Shown here one piece after another: positions 1-5,034 of a stretch of DNA of 5,515 nt (within the stretch, counting starts at the first letter, position 1; every line of letters begins with the position of its first letter). The notes under the pieces were generated by a model that was not told where the DNA came from, made no database searches, and worked only from the letters and a program-made list of their open reading frames with translations. Source of the stretch: Nitrospirota bacterium (GTDB lineage Bacteria; Nitrospirota; CAKKRA01; 9FT-COMBO-42-15); assembly GCA_016214425.1 (NCBI GenBank), contig JACRON010000089.1, forward strand, positions 1 through 5,515, read 5' to 3'. The position numbers and the translations under genes are program-made.

Positions 1-642
1 GCAGAGAGGTCAGGCAGGGATGTTAAGGATATAAAGCTAATTGCTGTAACAAAGACTATTGATGTAAATAGAATAAAAGAGGCAGTAGATGCGGGCTTAA
101 GGATTTTTGGAGAGAATCGTGTTCAGGAGGCGCAAAAGAAAATTACGAGTTGCGAGTTGCGAGTTACGAGCGGAAAAATTGAGTGGCATTTTATAGGCCA
201 TCTACAGACAAACAAGGCTAAATATGTTGTTCAGTTATTTGATATGATACACTCTATTGACTCTACAGCGCTTGCTGAGGAGATTAACAAACAGGCTGCA
301 AAGATAAATAAGATTCAGGATGCGCTAATTGAGGTAAAGCTTTCTGAAGAAGAGACAAAACATGGTGTTCCAGAAAATGAACTTATGAAATTATTAGAGT
401 CAACAAGGGATATAAAAAACCTGAATATACTCGGCTTAATGACAATTCCGCCTTTTTTTGAGGATGCTGAAAAGACAAGGCCATATTTTAAAAGATTAAG
501 GGAATTAAGGAATGAGGCAGTAAAGAATGGATTTAATCTGCCTGAGTTGTCAATGGGCATGTCTCATGATTTTGAGATAGCAATAGAGGAAGGCGCTACA
601 ATGGTAAGGATAGGGACTGCGATATTCGGGGAGAGGAAATAA
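1..642 (+). CDS. yggS: YggS/PLPBP-family pyridoxal-phosphate homeostasis protein, 5' partial
   Basis: The reading frame is open from base 1 to the TAA at 640-642 (213 residues). The family is usually about 225-230 residues, so only the first 10-20 or so are missing. Family hallmarks are all present: the PLP-lysine segment LIAVTKT (window residue 18 is the lysine), FGENRVQEA, WHFIGHLQTNK, the central substrate-free barrel core with LMTIP, and the C-terminal LSMGMSHDFEIAIEEGAT followed by MVRIGTAIFGER. The family (YggS, YlmE, PROSC) binds PLP in the cytosol without a known catalytic reaction and buffers PLP and amino/keto-acid pools. A TTG at 157 could be mistaken for a start, but it lies inside the fold, downstream of the PLP lysine. 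A 7-base tandem repeat (143-170) encodes the variable linker before WHFIG; linker length looks normal compared with E. coli YggS. proC follows after 4 bases, so the two are probably co-transcribed. Confidence 0.95.
   Translation, partial: AERSGRDVKDIKLIAVTKTIDVNRIKEAVDAGLRIFGENRVQEAQKKITSCELRVTSGKIEWHFIGHLQTNKAKYVVQLFDMIHSIDSTALAEEINKQAAKINKIQDALIEVKLSEEETKHGVPENELMKLLESTRDIKNLNILGLMTIPPFFEDAEKTRPYFKRLRELRNEAVKNGFNLPELSMGMSHDFEIAIEEGATMVRIGTAIFGERK
143..170 (+). repeat. In-frame heptanucleotide tandem repeat inside yggS
   Basis: Four consecutive 7-base units read TTACGAG, TTGCGAG, TTGCGAG, TTACGAG, differing only by A/G at the third position. They encode the linker TSCELRVTS between the QEAQKK helix and WHFIG. 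A heptamer is not a multiple of three, so gain or loss of one unit would shift the frame. The present copy number keeps the enzyme frame open. Confidence 0.85.
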
Positions 643-646
643 AAAA

Positions 647-1444
647 ATGATAGGCTTTATTGGCGGCGGGAATATGGCAGAAGCGTTGATAAAGGGAGTT
701 CGGAGTTCGGAGTTCGGAGTTCGGAGTATAAACATCCTTGTATCAGAGCCGAGAGAAGATAGGAGAAAATATTTAGAGCAGACTTATAGTATAAAGACTA
801 CTCCGAACAACAAAGAGGTGGCTACTTTATGCAATATTATAATCCTTGCTGTGAAGCCCCAGAATATGGCATCTGTCCTTGATGAGATAGCGGATTTGGT
901 GACAGATGAAAAGACAGTGGTGTCAATAGCTGCGGGGATAACGCTTTCTAATCTACAGGGTAAGCTTAAAACAAAAAAGCTCATTAGGGTAATGCCGAAT
1001 ACCCCAGCCCTAGTCCAGGAGGGCATGAGTGTCTTATCCCTCTGCGAATGTTTTTCTGACAGGGACATTGCCGCAGTTAGAGAGATATTTATGTCTATTG
1101 GAAAAGTAATGACACTTCCTGAAAAATATATGAATGCTGTTACAGCGTTGTCTGGCAGCGGCCCTGCATTTATCGCATTATTTATTGAGGCAATGACAGA
1201 TGCAGGCGTAAAGATGGGACTGAGCAGGGATAATGCATCTGAACTTGTTGCCCAGACCCTATTGGGTACTGCAAGGCTTCTTGATACTGGCATGGCTCCT
1301 GACAGACTTAGGGAAATGGTTACATCCCCTGGCGGGACAACTGCAGCCGGACTCAAAGTCTTTGATGAGAAGGGGCTTAAAAATATAGTTATAGAGGCAT
1401 TGCAGGCAGCGCAAAAAAGGGCAGAGGAGCTTGGCAAAAAATAA
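647..1444 (+). CDS. proC: Pyrroline-5-carboxylate reductase
   Basis: This 265-residue protein has the usual family length. It catalyses the NAD(P)H-dependent reduction of 1-pyrroline-5-carboxylate to L-proline, the last step of proline synthesis, in the cytosol. Visible in order: the N-terminal Rossmann dinucleotide motif GFIGGGNMAEAL (residues 3-14), the strand AVKP (68-71), VSIAAGI (92-98), RVMPNTPALVQEG (114-126), the ALSGSGPAF segment (167-175) that opens the helical dimerisation domain, and the C-terminal family signature LREMVTSPGGTTAAGLKVF (221-239). The ATG at 647 places the Rossmann glycines directly at the N-terminus as expected, with a GGAGAGG ribosome-binding site about 11 bases upstream inside the end of yggS. 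Residues 17-27 (GVRSSEFGVRS) are encoded entirely by a heptamer repeat, in the loop after the first helix; total length there matches E. coli ProC. The yggS-proC adjacency is common in bacteria. Confidence 0.97.
   Translation: MIGFIGGGNMAEALIKGVRSSEFGVRSINILVSEPREDRRKYLEQTYSIKTTPNNKEVATLCNIIILAVKPQNMASVLDEIADLVTDEKTVVSIAAGITLSNLQGKLKTKKLIRVMPNTPALVQEGMSVLSLCECFSDRDIAAVREIFMSIGKVMTLPEKYMNAVTALSGSGPAFIALFIEAMTDAGVKMGLSRDNASELVAQTLLGTARLLDTGMAPDRLREMVTSPGGTTAAGLKVFDEKGLKNIVIEALQAAQKRAEELGKK
695..727 (+). repeat. In-frame heptanucleotide tandem repeat inside proC
   Basis: Four perfect GGAGTTC units plus five more bases (GGAGT) make 33 bases, exactly 11 codons (residues 17-27, GVRSSEFGVRS). All three codon phases of the unit are used, which produces the characteristic GVRSSEF peptide. 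It shares the GAGTT core with the repeat in yggS but differs in the remaining two bases (CG rather than GC or AC). Confidence 0.9.
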
Positions 1445-1469
1445 AGACTCTATATGGTTACACAGATTT

Positions 1470-1517
1470 CCCCTCACCCTAACCCTCTCCCCAGAGGGGA
1501 GAGGGGATGCTGAGGGG
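1470..1517. repeat. Nested palindromic intergenic element (CCCTCTCCCC type)
   Basis: An inner perfect 10-base stem (CCCTCTCCCC at 1483-1492, GGGGAGAGGG at 1496-1505, loop AGA) sits inside an outer 7-base inverted pair (CCCCTCA at 1470-1476, TGAGGGG at 1511-1517). There is no T-run after it, so a classical intrinsic terminator is unlikely. The form matches the widely scattered REP-like palindromes of bacterial chromosomes. It occupies most of the 87-base gap between proC and yggT and ends just before the AAGGAG ribosome-binding site (1520-1525) of yggT. Confidence 0.8.
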
Positions 1518-1531
1518 TTAAGGAGAGGATA

Positions 1532-1831
1532 ATGTTTATATTAGCAAATTTTGTAAGCGCTTTGGCAAAGGTTATTGATTACGGTCTTACCATATATATG
1601 TGGGTTATCATTGCAAGGGCATTGATATCCTGGGTAAATCCTGACCCATATAACCCTATTGTGCAGTTTTTATACAGGATAACAGAGCCAGTGCTAACGC
1701 CAATAAGAAGATTAATTCCAATTTATAAAATTGGCATTGATATATCGCCGATAATTGTGATTATGATAATATTCTTTTTGCAGAATTTTTTGGTTATATC
1801 ATTGTTGCAACTGGCGCATAGTTTAAAATAA
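1532..1831 (+). CDS. yggT: YggT/YlmG-family small membrane protein
   Basis: This 99-residue protein has two hydrophobic helices (about residues 3-34 and 69-95) joined by a conserved polar loop. The loop carries the family pattern: SWVNPDPYNP (33-42), the TEPVLTPIRR stretch (51-60) and GIDISP (68-73). The family sits in the inner membrane. YlmG and its plastid relatives are linked to cell or organelle division and membrane organisation, and the E. coli homologue is implicated in osmotic or ion stress; the molecular activity is not established. The start is fixed by AAGGAG at 1520-1525, six bases before the ATG. Its place between proC and a divIVA-like gene agrees with the conserved ylm-divIVA division neighbourhood of Gram-positives. 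Confidence 0.93.
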   Translation: MFILANFVSALAKVIDYGLTIYMWVIIARALISWVNPDPYNPIVQFLYRITEPVLTPIRRLIPIYKIGIDISPIIVIMIIFFLQNFLVISLLQLAHSLK

Positions 1832-1836
1832 GGAAC

Positions 1837-1940
1837 ATGTCATTCCCGCAGAGTCTATGAGCGGGAATCCAGCCTGTCCCTGAATGTTTCTATCAGTGGT
1901 ACAAGACTGGATTCCTGCCAGATACACGCAGGAATGACAT
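1837..1940. repeat. Paired inverted ATTCCCGC/GCGGGAAT element (dRS3-like, MITE-like layout)
   Basis: Two half-units face each other. The left has ATTCCCGC (1842-1849) and GCGGGAAT (1861-1868) around an 11-base loop. The right has ATTCCTGC (1911-1918) and GCAGGAAT (1928-1935) around a 9-base loop. The outer ends also pair: ATGTCATTCCCGC (1837-1849) with GCAGGAATGACAT (1928-1940), one mismatch. The inner ends pair too: GCGGGAATCCAG (1861-1872) with CTGGATTCCTGC (1907-1918), one mismatch. The resemblance to the ATTCCC-N-GGGAAT repeats of Neisseria is by form only. No transposase or clear target duplication is seen. Confidence 0.8.
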
Positions 1941-1943
1941 ACT

Positions 1944-1986
1944 GGGACAGGTTTCGCCTGTCTGCCGTTAGGCAGGCAGGAATGAC
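1944..1986. repeat. Second palindromic block (GACAGG and CTGCC hairpins) abutting the first
   Basis: GACAGG (1946-1951) pairs with CCTGTC (1957-1962). Overlapping it, CCTGTCTGCC (1957-1966) pairs with GGCAGGCAGG (1971-1980) around GTTA with one T-G wobble, so the two hairpins are mutually exclusive. GGGACAGG (1944-1951) is also the complement of CCTGTCCC at 1873-1880 inside the previous element. The block ends with GCAGGAATGAC (1976-1986), an exact direct copy of 1928-1938, 48 bases apart. The divIVA ribosome-binding site begins nine bases later. Confidence 0.7.
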
Positions 1987-2006
1987 TGAATAACAGGAGG
2001 GATAAA

Positions 2007-2510
2007 ATGAAGATAACGCCTTTGGATATACAGCAGAAGAACTTTGGGGTGAAGTTCAGGGGGTTTAATGTAAAAGAGGTGAACTCCTTTCTTGACCTTA
2101 TAACAAGGGAGTTTGAGGCCATTATTAAGGAGAATAATTACCTCAAAGAGGAGCTTGCAAAGAAAGAGGCAAAGATACTTGATTTTAAGAAAAAGGAGAC
2201 AACCTTAAAAGACACCCTGATGAATGCACAGCAGGTTGTTGAGAATCTTAAGGGGAATGCACAGAAAGAGGCGGAGCTTATTATAAAAGAGGCAGAGCTT
2301 AAGGCTGACAGCCTGATAAAGGATGCTCATAAGGAGATTGCAAATCTCAAAAAAGAACTGAATGACCTGAAAAAACAGAAGATGCTTTATCTTGAAAAAA
2401 TCAAGGGTATAATCAGGACCTTCCAGAAGATGATAAGCATGGAGGAGGAGGACAAGGAGGACGAGATAAGAGAAGATAATGTGAGGTTCCTGAAAACGAA
2501 AAAAGAGTAA
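2007..2510 (+). CDS. divIVA: DivIVA-domain coiled-coil cell-division/polarity protein
   Basis: This 167-residue protein is close in length to B. subtilis DivIVA. The N-terminal domain (about residues 1-40) has the family pattern ITPLDIQQKNFGVKFRGFNV followed by KEVNSFLD. Phe17-Arg18 are at the same positions as the residues that insert into the membrane in B. subtilis DivIVA. Residues about 40-145 are a nearly unbroken Lys/Glu-rich coiled coil, followed by an acidic then basic tail. DivIVA-family proteins bind curved membrane at poles and septa and recruit division or envelope partners; the exact role here is unknown because Gram-negative homologues are little studied. The start is supported by AGGAGG (1995-2000) seven bases... 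close upstream of the ATG. The gene follows yggT, as in ylm-divIVA clusters, but the gap is filled by palindromic repeats, so transcription through them is an inference. Confidence 0.92.
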   Translation: MKITPLDIQQKNFGVKFRGFNVKEVNSFLDLITREFEAIIKENNYLKEELAKKEAKILDFKKKETTLKDTLMNAQQVVENLKGNAQKEAELIIKEAELKADSLIKDAHKEIANLKKELNDLKKQKMLYLEKIKGIIRTFQKMISMEEEDKEDEIREDNVRFLKTKKE

Positions 2511-2531
2511 TGTTCAGATTTAGTGATTAGA

Positions 2532-2778
2532 ATGTTAAATTTAGTGGAAGATAAGGATGGGGTGATTTTGCCTGTCAGGATTCAGCCCCGAGCCTCTAAG
2601 GATGAGATTGTTGGAGAGTATAATGGCGCATTGAAGATTAAGCTCACATCGCCGCCAGTAGAAGGAGAGGCTAACAGGCGCTGTATAGACTTTTTATGAG
2701 AAATCTAAAGATAAACTGATAAAGATCATAGGACTGAGAAGGGCGGATGTGTTAAAAATATTGTTTAATAAATTTTGA
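2532..2778 (+). pseudogene. yggU: DUF167 (YggU) family protein, reading frame broken near the 3' third
   Basis: From ATG 2532 the frame gives 55 residues ending at TGA 2697-2699. It contains the family core VRIQPRASKDEIVG, ALKIKLTSPPVEGEANRR and CIDFL. The remaining family segment appears in another frame: 2695-2775 reads YEKSKDKLIKIIGLRR then ADVLKILFNKF, ending at TGA 2776-2778. A one-base excess in the TTTTT run (2691-2695) would join them. However, the joined product would be about four residues short before the glycine of the usual I-V-S-G motif, and a third frame at 2702-2716 reads NLKIN, which also resembles the family. More than one indel is therefore likely. Function of intact DUF167 proteins is unknown. 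The start lacks a clear ribosome-binding site; GTG 2523 is an alternative. It lies in the same frame as divIVA, after its stop, and suggests translational read-on or coupling. Sequencing error is the main alternative to true decay. Confidence 0.75.
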
Positions 2779-2783
2779 GGAGG
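2777..2783 (+). promoter_or_regulatory. Ribosome-binding site fixing the start of the first membrane protein
   Basis: GAGGAGG lies six bases before ATG 2790. It shows that the TTG at 2775 in the same frame, which overlaps this site, is not the start. The site overlaps the final TGA of the broken DUF167 frame. Confidence 0.8.
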
Positions 2784-2789
2784 TTTCTA

Positions 2790-3272
2790 ATGCTATTTAT
2801 AGGATTACTTATTGTTCATGTGCTCACTGTCATTTTATGGTTTGGAGGTCTTGCCTTTGTGACGATTATAATCTTCCCTTCACTTTATAAAATAGAGGAT
2901 ATCATACAGAAATCGCTCTCCTTCCAGAGGGTTGAGCACAGATTTGCAAAGCTTGCGAGATACTATGCTGCAACAGTTGGCATATCAGGACTTGCAATGG
3001 CTTATATGACAGGCTGGCACATGATACTCTTTACAAGGCAGGGGCTTTTTTTAACCATAATGTTTATGATATGGGTAATGTGGGTTGTTATGCTCTTTGG
3101 ACTTGAACCGTTTATTATAAAGAAGATGCTTGAGAGGATGATAAAGGGAGAGATCCCTGATGTAAATTTGATATTCAAAAGATTAAATAAGATGCACTGG
3201 GTTCTGCTTAGTGTAAGCCTGATTGCAGCAGCAAGCGGCATTTTATTTGCACACGGCTATGGCGCAAGATAG
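2790..3272 (+). CDS. Four-helix integral membrane protein, CopD-like in style, function unknown
   Basis: This 160-residue protein has predicted membrane helices at about residues 2-30, 57-75, 84-106 and 136-157. Helix 1 carries His10 followed by WFGGLAF (17-23), a pattern seen in CopD-like and other small heme- or metal-associated membrane proteins. Further histidines are His50 (VEHRFAKLARYY), His77 (at the end of helix 2), His136 (start of helix 4) and His155. No enzyme motif or signal peptide is evident. The start is ATG 2790, set by a strong GAGGAGG. The stop overlaps the next gene by 14 bases, so the two products are probably made together and may act together in membrane electron transfer; that role is inferred from the histidines and the neighbour only. 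The family assignment to CopD is tentative; an uncharacterised DUF family is equally possible. Confidence 0.8.
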   Translation: MLFIGLLIVHVLTVILWFGGLAFVTIIIFPSLYKIEDIIQKSLSFQRVEHRFAKLARYYAATVGISGLAMAYMTGWHMILFTRQGLFLTIMFMIWVMWVVMLFGLEPFIIKKMLERMIKGEIPDVNLIFKRLNKMHWVLLSVSLIAAASGILFAHGYGAR

Positions 3273-3708
3273 TTTAATCCTAATCCATCCAATATTACAG
3301 ACCATTTCAATAATAATACTTTCCTATGTTGCCTATCTTGGTTGGCAGAGATATAAGAGCAAATTTGATAAATACAGAGACCAAAATATAATATTTCAAT
3401 GGAATACCCATGTGAGAATGGGTATTCTTTTTTTAATACTTATTTTGCTTGGCTCCATTCTTGGCTTTCTTATAAATAAATACACTTTGGAAAGGCCCTT
3501 CTTTGACTCAGGCCCCCATGCATATTTGGGAATTATTATTGTAGCCCTCTTTGCCATAGGTGTTGGAATGGGCTATAGATTATCAAATGGCCATGGCGCT
3601 GACAATCTTCCCAAGCTCCACATGCTTGTAAACTACTTTGGAATCGGCTTGGTATTAGTTCAGATACTCCTTGGCATAAGCCTTTTGATTGAGGTGTTGG
3701 GATTTTAA
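3259..3708 (+). CDS. DUF4079-like four-helix membrane protein, probable b-type cytochrome
   Basis: The chosen ATG (3259) overlaps the previous gene by 14 bases and gives 149 residues. An upstream start at 3223 is possible in frame but would lie deeper inside the previous gene. Four hydrophobic helices are predicted at about 9-28, 52-72, 86-106 and 121-146. A histidine stands at the start of each: His10 (LIHPILQ), His51 (NTHVRMG), His87 (GPHAYLG) and His121 (KLHMLVNYFG). With alternating helix direction, His10 and His87 would lie near one membrane face and His51 and His121 near the other, which is the layout of two bis-histidine b hemes as in cytochrome b561. The DUF4079 name rests on this pattern and is from memory. 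No ribosome-binding site is visible, consistent with translational coupling. A terminator-shaped hairpin lies inside the gene (3402-3434). Confidence 0.78.
   Translation: MAQDSLILIHPILQTISIIILSYVAYLGWQRYKSKFDKYRDQNIIFQWNTHVRMGILFLILILLGSILGFLINKYTLERPFFDSGPHAYLGIIIVALFAIGVGMGYRLSNGHGADNLPKLHMLVNYFGIGLVLVQILLGISLLIEVLGF
3402..3434 (+). terminator. Intrinsic-terminator-shaped hairpin inside the DUF4079-like gene
   Basis: A perfect 10-base stem (GAATACCCAT at 3402-3411, ATGGGTATTC at 3418-3427) with a six-base loop (GTGAGA) is followed at once by seven Ts (3428-3434). This is the textbook shape of a rho-independent terminator, but only four of ten stem pairs are G-C, and it encodes residues around His51 of an open gene. 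It could cause partial termination when ribosomes are absent, or be chance. Activity is unproven. Confidence 0.35.
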
Positions 3709-3712
3709 CAAT

Positions 3713-3762
3713 GTAGGGGCGGGTTTTAAACCTGTAGGGGCTGGTTTCAAACCAGCCCCTAC
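3713..3762. repeat. GTAGGGGC palindromic repeat: one partial and one complete copy
   Basis: The complete copy is a perfect 14-base inverted repeat: GTAGGGGCTGGTTT (3734-3747), one C, AAACCAGCCCCTAC (3749-3762). Immediately before it, 3713-3732 is a truncated copy of the same unit (GTAGGGGCGGGTTTTAAACC) lacking its closing arm. No T-run follows, so it is better read as a dispersed palindromic element than a standard terminator, though the strong stem after the DUF4079-like gene might slow transcription. Confidence 0.85.
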
Positions 3763-3790
3763 TTGACATATCATAAAATTGAGCTATATT
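3763..3790 (+). promoter_or_regulatory. Probable sigma-70 promoter for the histidine kinase gene
   Basis: A perfect -35 box TTGACA (3763-3768) and a TATATT -10 box (3785-3790) are separated by 16 bases. Transcription would begin near 3797, leaving a leader of about 18 bases before the kinase ATG. The -35 box begins at the base after the last base of the palindromic repeat. This is the best promoter match seen in the window. Confidence 0.65.
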
Positions 3791-3814
3791 TAAATGTAGC
3801 TTCTTGAAAGTCCT

Positions 3815-4927
3815 ATGAAAAATCGAGCAAAAAGGGCATTAAAATCCAGCAAAAAAGATACCCTTCCAAGATTTCCTAAGAATGCCTTAAGCAAAGATAT
3901 GAGGCAATACAACAATCTTATACTCCAGTGCATTCCCAGCGGTGTAATGGTTATAAACATGGAGGGATTGGTTACCTTCTGCAATGCCTCAGCAGACAGT
4001 ATACTTGGCATAGACTATCTGAAGGAAAAGGATAAAAACTACGCATCTGTCCTTAAAGGTAACAGCCATGTTGTGCAGCTTATTAAAAATGGGATTAATG
4101 GAGAAACATTTTTCCGAAAACAATTACAGTTGAAGATGGATGGGAATAGCAAATGGATTGGAATGACCACATCCATACTTTATGATAAGCTTGCAACGCC
4201 AATGGGTGTTATTGCGGTCTTTTCTGATATTACAGATGTAAAGGAGCTTGAGTCAGAGGTAAAGTTAAAGGAGAGGCTTGCTGCTGTTGGAGAGCTTTCT
4301 GCAGGCGTTGCCCATGAAATCCGCAATCCTTTAAGCGCAATTGGAGGATATGCAGAGCTTCTTAAAAGAGGGCTGTCAGAGGATGAAAGCGCATCAGCAG
4401 TAGAAGGGATTATTAAAGAGACAAAAAACCTTAACAGCATTGTTACAAACTTTTTATCCTTTGTAAGAAAGTCTCAGCCTGTATTCAATGAGACAGATGT
4501 AAATGCATTAATCAAGGAAGTAATATCAATGGTTTCCTTTGATAAAAATGCCGAGGGTATAAATTTTGATATTAAGACTTTAAAGACCCTGCCAGCTATT
4601 GAGGCTGATCCTTTTGAATTAAAGATGGCGTTTTTAAATATCATCCAGAATGCAGTTCAGGCAATGCCGAATGGCGGAAGGCTTACTGTAAAAAGCGACG
4701 TTCAATATGGGAAGATATTTATTGAAGTTACTGATACAGGTCCAGGCATTTCAAAGGAGATTGGAGACAGGATTTTCAATCCATTCTTTACAACAAAAGA
4801 GCAGGGAACAGGGCTGGGCCTGGCAATTGCGCATAAGATTGTTGAATCCCATGACGGCAAGATTGAGTTTAAAAGTAAAAAGGGAAAGGGAACAACCTTT
4901 ATTATAAGGCTGCCGATAAGGAGGTAG
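3815..4927 (+). CDS. PAS-domain sensor histidine kinase, NtrB/AtoS type, soluble
   Basis: This 370-residue protein has a basic N-terminus (1-30), then a PAS domain (about 31-145; IPSGVMVINMEGLVTFCN, ending GVIAVFSDITDVKELE), a HisKA dimerisation domain with the H-box ELSAGVAHEIRNPLSAIGG (phospho-acceptor His167), and an HATPase_c domain. The ATP-binding boxes are visible: N-box NIIQNAVQAM (275-284), DTGPGI (307-312), NPFFTTKEQGTGLGLAIAHK (322-341). No membrane helix is present, so it senses a cytosolic signal through PAS; the ligand is not evident. It autophosphorylates His167 and most likely passes the phosphate to the response regulator encoded 107 bases downstream. The ATG at 3815 has only a weak GAAAG upstream; ATG 3899, just before the PAS domain, is an alternative start. 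The gene has its own promoter candidate (3763-3790). Confidence 0.93.
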   Translation: MKNRAKRALKSSKKDTLPRFPKNALSKDMRQYNNLILQCIPSGVMVINMEGLVTFCNASADSILGIDYLKEKDKNYASVLKGNSHVVQLIKNGINGETFFRKQLQLKMDGNSKWIGMTTSILYDKLATPMGVIAVFSDITDVKELESEVKLKERLAAVGELSAGVAHEIRNPLSAIGGYAELLKRGLSEDESASAVEGIIKETKNLNSIVTNFLSFVRKSQPVFNETDVNALIKEVISMVSFDKNAEGINFDIKTLKTLPAIEADPFELKMAFLNIIQNAVQAMPNGGRLTVKSDVQYGKIFIEVTDTGPGISKEIGDRIFNPFFTTKEQGTGLGLAIAHKIVESHDGKIEFKSKKGKGTTFIIRLPIRR

Positions 4928-4978
4928 TTGAGAGTGATGGGATTAAGGCGAGGGGATATGGTCTGGGTTATGGGGACA

Positions 4979-5004
4979 GTAGGCACGGTTAAAACCGTGC
5001 CTAC
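4979..5004. repeat. GTAGGCACGGTT palindromic repeat between kinase and regulator
   Basis: A perfect 12-base inverted repeat, GTAGGCACGGTT (4979-4990) and AACCGTGCCTAC (4993-5004), surrounds two As. The outer GTAGG/CCTAC and the inner GGTT/AACC are shared with the element at 3713-3762 while the middle differs, suggesting related mobile palindromes. No T-run follows, so termination between kinase and regulator is not expected. The rest of the 107-base gap shows nothing recognisable. Confidence 0.8.
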
Positions 5005-5034
5005 GAAGGACTGCAAAAAAGGGTAGATAATATA

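Noticed and set aside
157..642. TTG 157 as the start of yggS
   Set aside because: The same frame is open to base 1 and contains the PLP-lysine and GENRVQEA motifs upstream, so the gene begins before the window.
143..727. Heptamer repeats as a CRISPR array
   Set aside because: The units are 7 bases in direct tandem without spacers and lie in coding frames.
784..1437. Long 217-codon open frame on the - strand
   Set aside because: It is the reverse shadow of proC, which has full family motifs; the antisense product has no recognisable domain and no ribosome-binding site.
1823..2122. 99-codon open frame on the - strand over the yggT-divIVA gap
   Set aside because: It runs through the palindromic repeats and into the antisense of divIVA; the peptide is a typical product of translated repeats.
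2510..2530. ATG overlapping the divIVA stop (TAATG) as a coupled start
   Set aside because: That frame ends after six codons at TAG and does not match the DUF167 sequence.
2775..2790. TTG 2775 as the start of the first membrane protein
   Set aside because: It overlaps the GAGGAGG ribosome-binding site, which is ideally spaced for ATG 2790.
3734..3762. Palindrome after the DUF4079-like gene as a rho-independent terminator
   Set aside because: The stem is strong but no T-run follows; a neighbouring partial copy shows it is a repeat element.
4707..4907. 66-codon + strand frame inside the kinase gene
   Set aside because: It overlaps the conserved ATP-binding domain in another frame and has no recognisable features.
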